64,000 bases of DNA from Botrimarina hoheduenensis (GTDB taxonomy: Bacteria; Planctomycetota; Planctomycetia; Pirellulales; Lacipirellulaceae): NCBI RefSeq assembly GCF_007859815.1, contig NZ_SJPH01000004.1:248001-312000 (forward strand), written 5' to 3'. Made by a program: the position numbers and the translations under genes. The notes beneath the pieces were generated by a model. The model ran no database searches. It was not told the DNA's origin and saw nothing but the letters and a program-made list of their open reading frames with translations. Of the stretch, positions 61,959 through 64,000 are shown piece by piece. Numbering within the stretch: the first letter of the stretch is position 1; every line of letters starts with the position of its first letter.

Positions 61959-64000
61959 ATGCTCCGCGGCATCAAGAGCAATCGGTGGGCTCGCTCAAGC
62001 GCTTCGCGTGAGTCAATCCGTCCTGCGGTGCCGCTCGTACGAGAGCTTGAATCTCGACGCGTGCTTAACGCGGCTGTCGCCGGGTTTATCGCTCCCGACA
62101 CGATGATCGAGGGGCAGTTCGAGTCGATCATTGCCGACGCCGAGGGCGTGGGGCGGCTTGCGTTCGATTGGTCCGTCGCCCTCGATGGCCAGGTGGTGCA
62201 ACAGTCCAACAACCGCGAACTGCCCTTTCAGCCAACCGACAACGGCAATTACGTAATAACGGTTCAGGTTACTGATCGCTCGGGAGCGGCACCGGCCGTA
62301 GCAACGACCAGCATCACGGTGCTCAACGCCACACCGCTGCTGACTAATCTCTCCGCAACGCCGACTGACGAAGGTGGCGAGAGTGTGCTGACCGGGCGTG
62401 TCGTCGACCCCGGTGCGGCCGACACGTTTGCACTCACTGTCGATTGGGGCGACGGCGTCACCGAGACCCTCCCGATCGATGCTGATGCGCGTGACTTTTC
62501 TTTCCGCCACCGTTATCGGGATAATGTCCCGGGAGACCCCACCGGTCCGATCACGATCAATCTGTCGGTGGAAGATGACGATGGCGGGGTCTCGTTCGCA
62601 AGCACCTCGGCGGTCGTCACCAATGCGAGCCCAACACTTGCCGATCTCAATCTGACAAGCGTCAACGAAGGCGACCAAGCGGTCCTCAGCGGGCGTATCG
62701 ACGATCCCGGACAGGACGACACTTTCTCACTCCTCGTTGACTGGGGAGACGGAGTTACTGAGACGGTCAATCTGCCTGCCGGCGAGCGCGACTTCTCGCT
62801 TGCCCACCGCTACTTGGACGACGATCCGAGTCTGACAACGGCCGATCGCTACTTGGTCTCCGTGACCGTGCGTGACAACGACGGAGGAGCCTCGCAAGAG
62901 ACGATCAAGACGACCGTTTTCAACGTCGCTCCGCAACTCGCTGACCTTGCGGCGACCGACTCGGACGAGGGCGGGGCCACAACGCTGACCGGGCAGATCA
63001 TCGATCAGGGCGTTCGCGACACGTTCACGCTGCTCGTTAATTGGGGAGACGGCACGATCGAATCGGTCAGCCTCGCCGCGGACCAGCGCAGCTTTACGCT
63101 CGACCATGTTTATCGGGACGACGATCCCAACGGCACGGCAAGCGATCGCTCCACGATCACCGTCACCCTCACCGACGACGATCGCGGGAGCGTTACCCAG
63201 ACTGTCAGACCAACCGTCTTTAACGTCGCCCCGCTGATCCGCGACCTCGTAGCAACCAACACCAGCGAGGGCGGGGCCACAACGCTGACCGGGCGAATCG
63301 TCGATCCGGGCGTACGCGACACGTTCACGCTCTTGGTCAACTGGGGAGATGGCTCGGTCGAAACTGTCAGCCTCGCCGCGGACCAGCGCAGCTTTACGCT
63401 CGACCATGTTTATGTGGACGATGATCCCACGGGCACGTCCAGCGATCGCCCCACGATCACCGTGACCCTCACCGACGACGATCGCGGGAGCTTTACCCAG
63501 TCCGTCAGGCCAACCGTCTTTAACGTCCCTCCGCTCATCGCTCCCCTCAGCGATCGCGTTATCAACGAGGGAGACCAAGTTGTCCTGGGCGAGCAAGGGG
63601 GCGTGCTGTTCTCTGACCCGGGGCTGCGCGACACCCACCTGGCAACGATCGACTGGGGCGATGGTTCGGCTCCCGAGACCTTAGCCGTCAGCTTCATCGC
63701 AGGCATGGGACAGATTGACGGTTCCCACACCTACGCCGACAACGGCCTCTATACCGCAACGATCATCCTAACCGACGACGATACAGGGAGCACACAGGCC
63801 TCGTTCCGGGTGCAGGTCAATAACGTTGATCCTGTGCTGATCGGCGTCGCGGACCTCATGATCGAAGAAGGGGCCGCGGTGGACCTCGCCACACTCGGCG
63901 TGCGTGTTTCCGATCCCGGCTTTGATAACCCGCTCAACACCGACGACCCTACCAACGGCGGCGAGACTTCCGAGACCTTCCGCGATGGCGTGATCGACTG
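61959..64000 (+). CDS. Large PKD-repeat surface protein, 3'-truncated by the window edge
   Basis: The frame opens at the ATG at 61959 and stays open to the last base, giving at least 680 residues. The N-terminus (VPLVRELESRRVLNAAVAG) is a variant of the LE-x-R-x-LL-x-A signal seen in planctomycete surface proteins. At least five PKD/Ig-like domains follow, each with a WGDG core (VDWGDGVTETL, LVNWGDGTIESV and so on), a D-D-D/N-rich hairpin and a final VTLTDDD-type strand. The linkers (NVAPxLxDL, EGGxTTLTGxI) are typical of giant extracellular matrix proteins. Such proteins can be thousands of residues long, so most of this one may lie outside the window. It follows the export genes in the same direction. 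Confidence 0.85.
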   Translation, partial: MLRGIKSNRWARSSASRESIRPAVPLVRELESRRVLNAAVAGFIAPDTMIEGQFESIIADAEGVGRLAFDWSVALDGQVVQQSNNRELPFQPTDNGNYVITVQVTDRSGAAPAVATTSITVLNATPLLTNLSATPTDEGGESVLTGRVVDPGAADTFALTVDWGDGVTETLPIDADARDFSFRHRYRDNVPGDPTGPITINLSVEDDDGGVSFASTSAVVTNASPTLADLNLTSVNEGDQAVLSGRIDDPGQDDTFSLLVDWGDGVTETVNLPAGERDFSLAHRYLDDDPSLTTADRYLVSVTVRDNDGGASQETIKTTVFNVAPQLADLAATDSDEGGATTLTGQIIDQGVRDTFTLLVNWGDGTIESVSLAADQRSFTLDHVYRDDDPNGTASDRSTITVTLTDDDRGSVTQTVRPTVFNVAPLIRDLVATNTSEGGATTLTGRIVDPGVRDTFTLLVNWGDGSVETVSLAADQRSFTLDHVYVDDDPTGTSSDRPTITVTLTDDDRGSFTQSVRPTVFNVPPLIAPLSDRVINEGDQVVLGEQGGVLFSDPGLRDTHLATIDWGDGSAPETLAVSFIAGMGQIDGSHTYADNGLYTATIILTDDDTGSTQASFRVQVNNVDPVLIGVADLMIEEGAAVDLATLGVRVSDPGFDNPLNTDDPTNGGETSETFRDGVID
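62388..63588 (+). repeat. Tandem PKD-domain repeats with an exact 300-bp period
   Basis: Equivalent codons (A/TLTGR or similar) fall at 62391, 62688, 62988 and 63288, so the units are 99, 100 and 100 residues. The third and fourth are nearly identical at DNA level; a run of about 48 bases at 63066-63113 recurs unchanged at 63366-63413. The following PKD domain, from about 63560, is more divergent. Confidence 0.85.

Noticed and set aside
62013..63955. Minus-strand reading frames under the PKD protein
   Set aside because: They are interrupted, repetitive mirrors of the PKD repeats; the plus-strand frame is continuous from 61959 to the window end.
1..64000. tRNA, rRNA, CRISPR array, integrase or transposase genes
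   Set aside because: Intergenic regions were read for cloverleaf ends, regular short repeats with spacers and DDE or tyrosine-recombinase motifs; none was found by eye. A covariance-model scan was not possible here.

Overview
The window looks like a chromosomal piece of a high-GC planctomycete, probably near Pirellulales. Marker families support this: a DUF1559 pseudopilin, a paired planctomycete-cytochrome (PSD1/DUF1549/DUF1553) and DUF1501 operon, a DUF1569 protein, PEP-CTERM proteins with dockerin-like tails, an ECF sigma factor joined to a TPR Ser/Thr kinase, and surface proteins with an N-terminal LE-R-LL-A motif. I saw no rRNA, tRNA, CRISPR array, prophage or intact insertion sequence.

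Layout. 0-4 kb: the 3' end of a uvrA-like gene, a small GH2-like beta-sandwich protein and a ThiF/MoeB-type enzyme. 3.8-4.4 kb: an intergenic stretch with an orphan PEP-CTERM tail and a GC-rich repeat. 4.4-10 kb: a compact Ser/Thr kinase, a ComEA-like HhH protein, an NAD(P)H oxidoreductase, a secreted metallo-hydrolase, a secreted nucleoside hydrolase, a DUF1559 protein and a VanZ-like protein. 10.3-22.7 kb: uvrB, an MscS-type channel, two secreted PEP-CTERM hydrolases, a secreted protein with a degenerate hydrolase domain, a small membrane protein, an HD phosphohydrolase and a DUF1569 protein. 22.7-32.4 kb (minus strand): DUF1501, PSD1, a surface protein, a TPR kinase and an ECF sigma factor. 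32.6-40.1 kb: a secreted ABM-fold protein, then a DNA-repair block (Nei/Fpg, DUF3253, Lhr helicase, second Nei). 40.3-45.8 kb: a complete phosphate operon, pstS-pstC-pstA-pstB-phoU-phoB, behind a candidate Pho box. 45.9-51.4 kb: two large PEP-CTERM proteins, one repeat-rich and one a subtilisin. 51.6-53.3 kb: phoR on the minus strand.

53.4-64 kb is the most interesting part. It holds a TolC-like outer-membrane protein, a GAF-domain/HlyD hybrid, a secreted HlyD-type adaptor and a PqqD-like/M50 metalloprotease/HlyD fusion. Next come a small secreted protein and the start of a PKD-repeat surface protein that runs off the right edge. I infer an envelope-spanning export and processing machine for the surface protein, with a membrane protease in place of a recognisable ATPase. 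This is a hypothesis from gene content and order.

Working links: phosphate uptake and sensing (Pst, PhoU, PhoB, PhoR); DNA repair (UvrA-like, UvrB, two Nei-type glycosylases, Lhr); surface display (PEP-CTERM proteins, whose exosortase is not in the window, and the LE-R-LL-A proteins). Many start codons overlap the preceding stop (ATGA, TTGA), so translational coupling is common. Several starts were moved inward from the longest possible reading frame using ribosome-binding sites, signal peptides or family N-termini.
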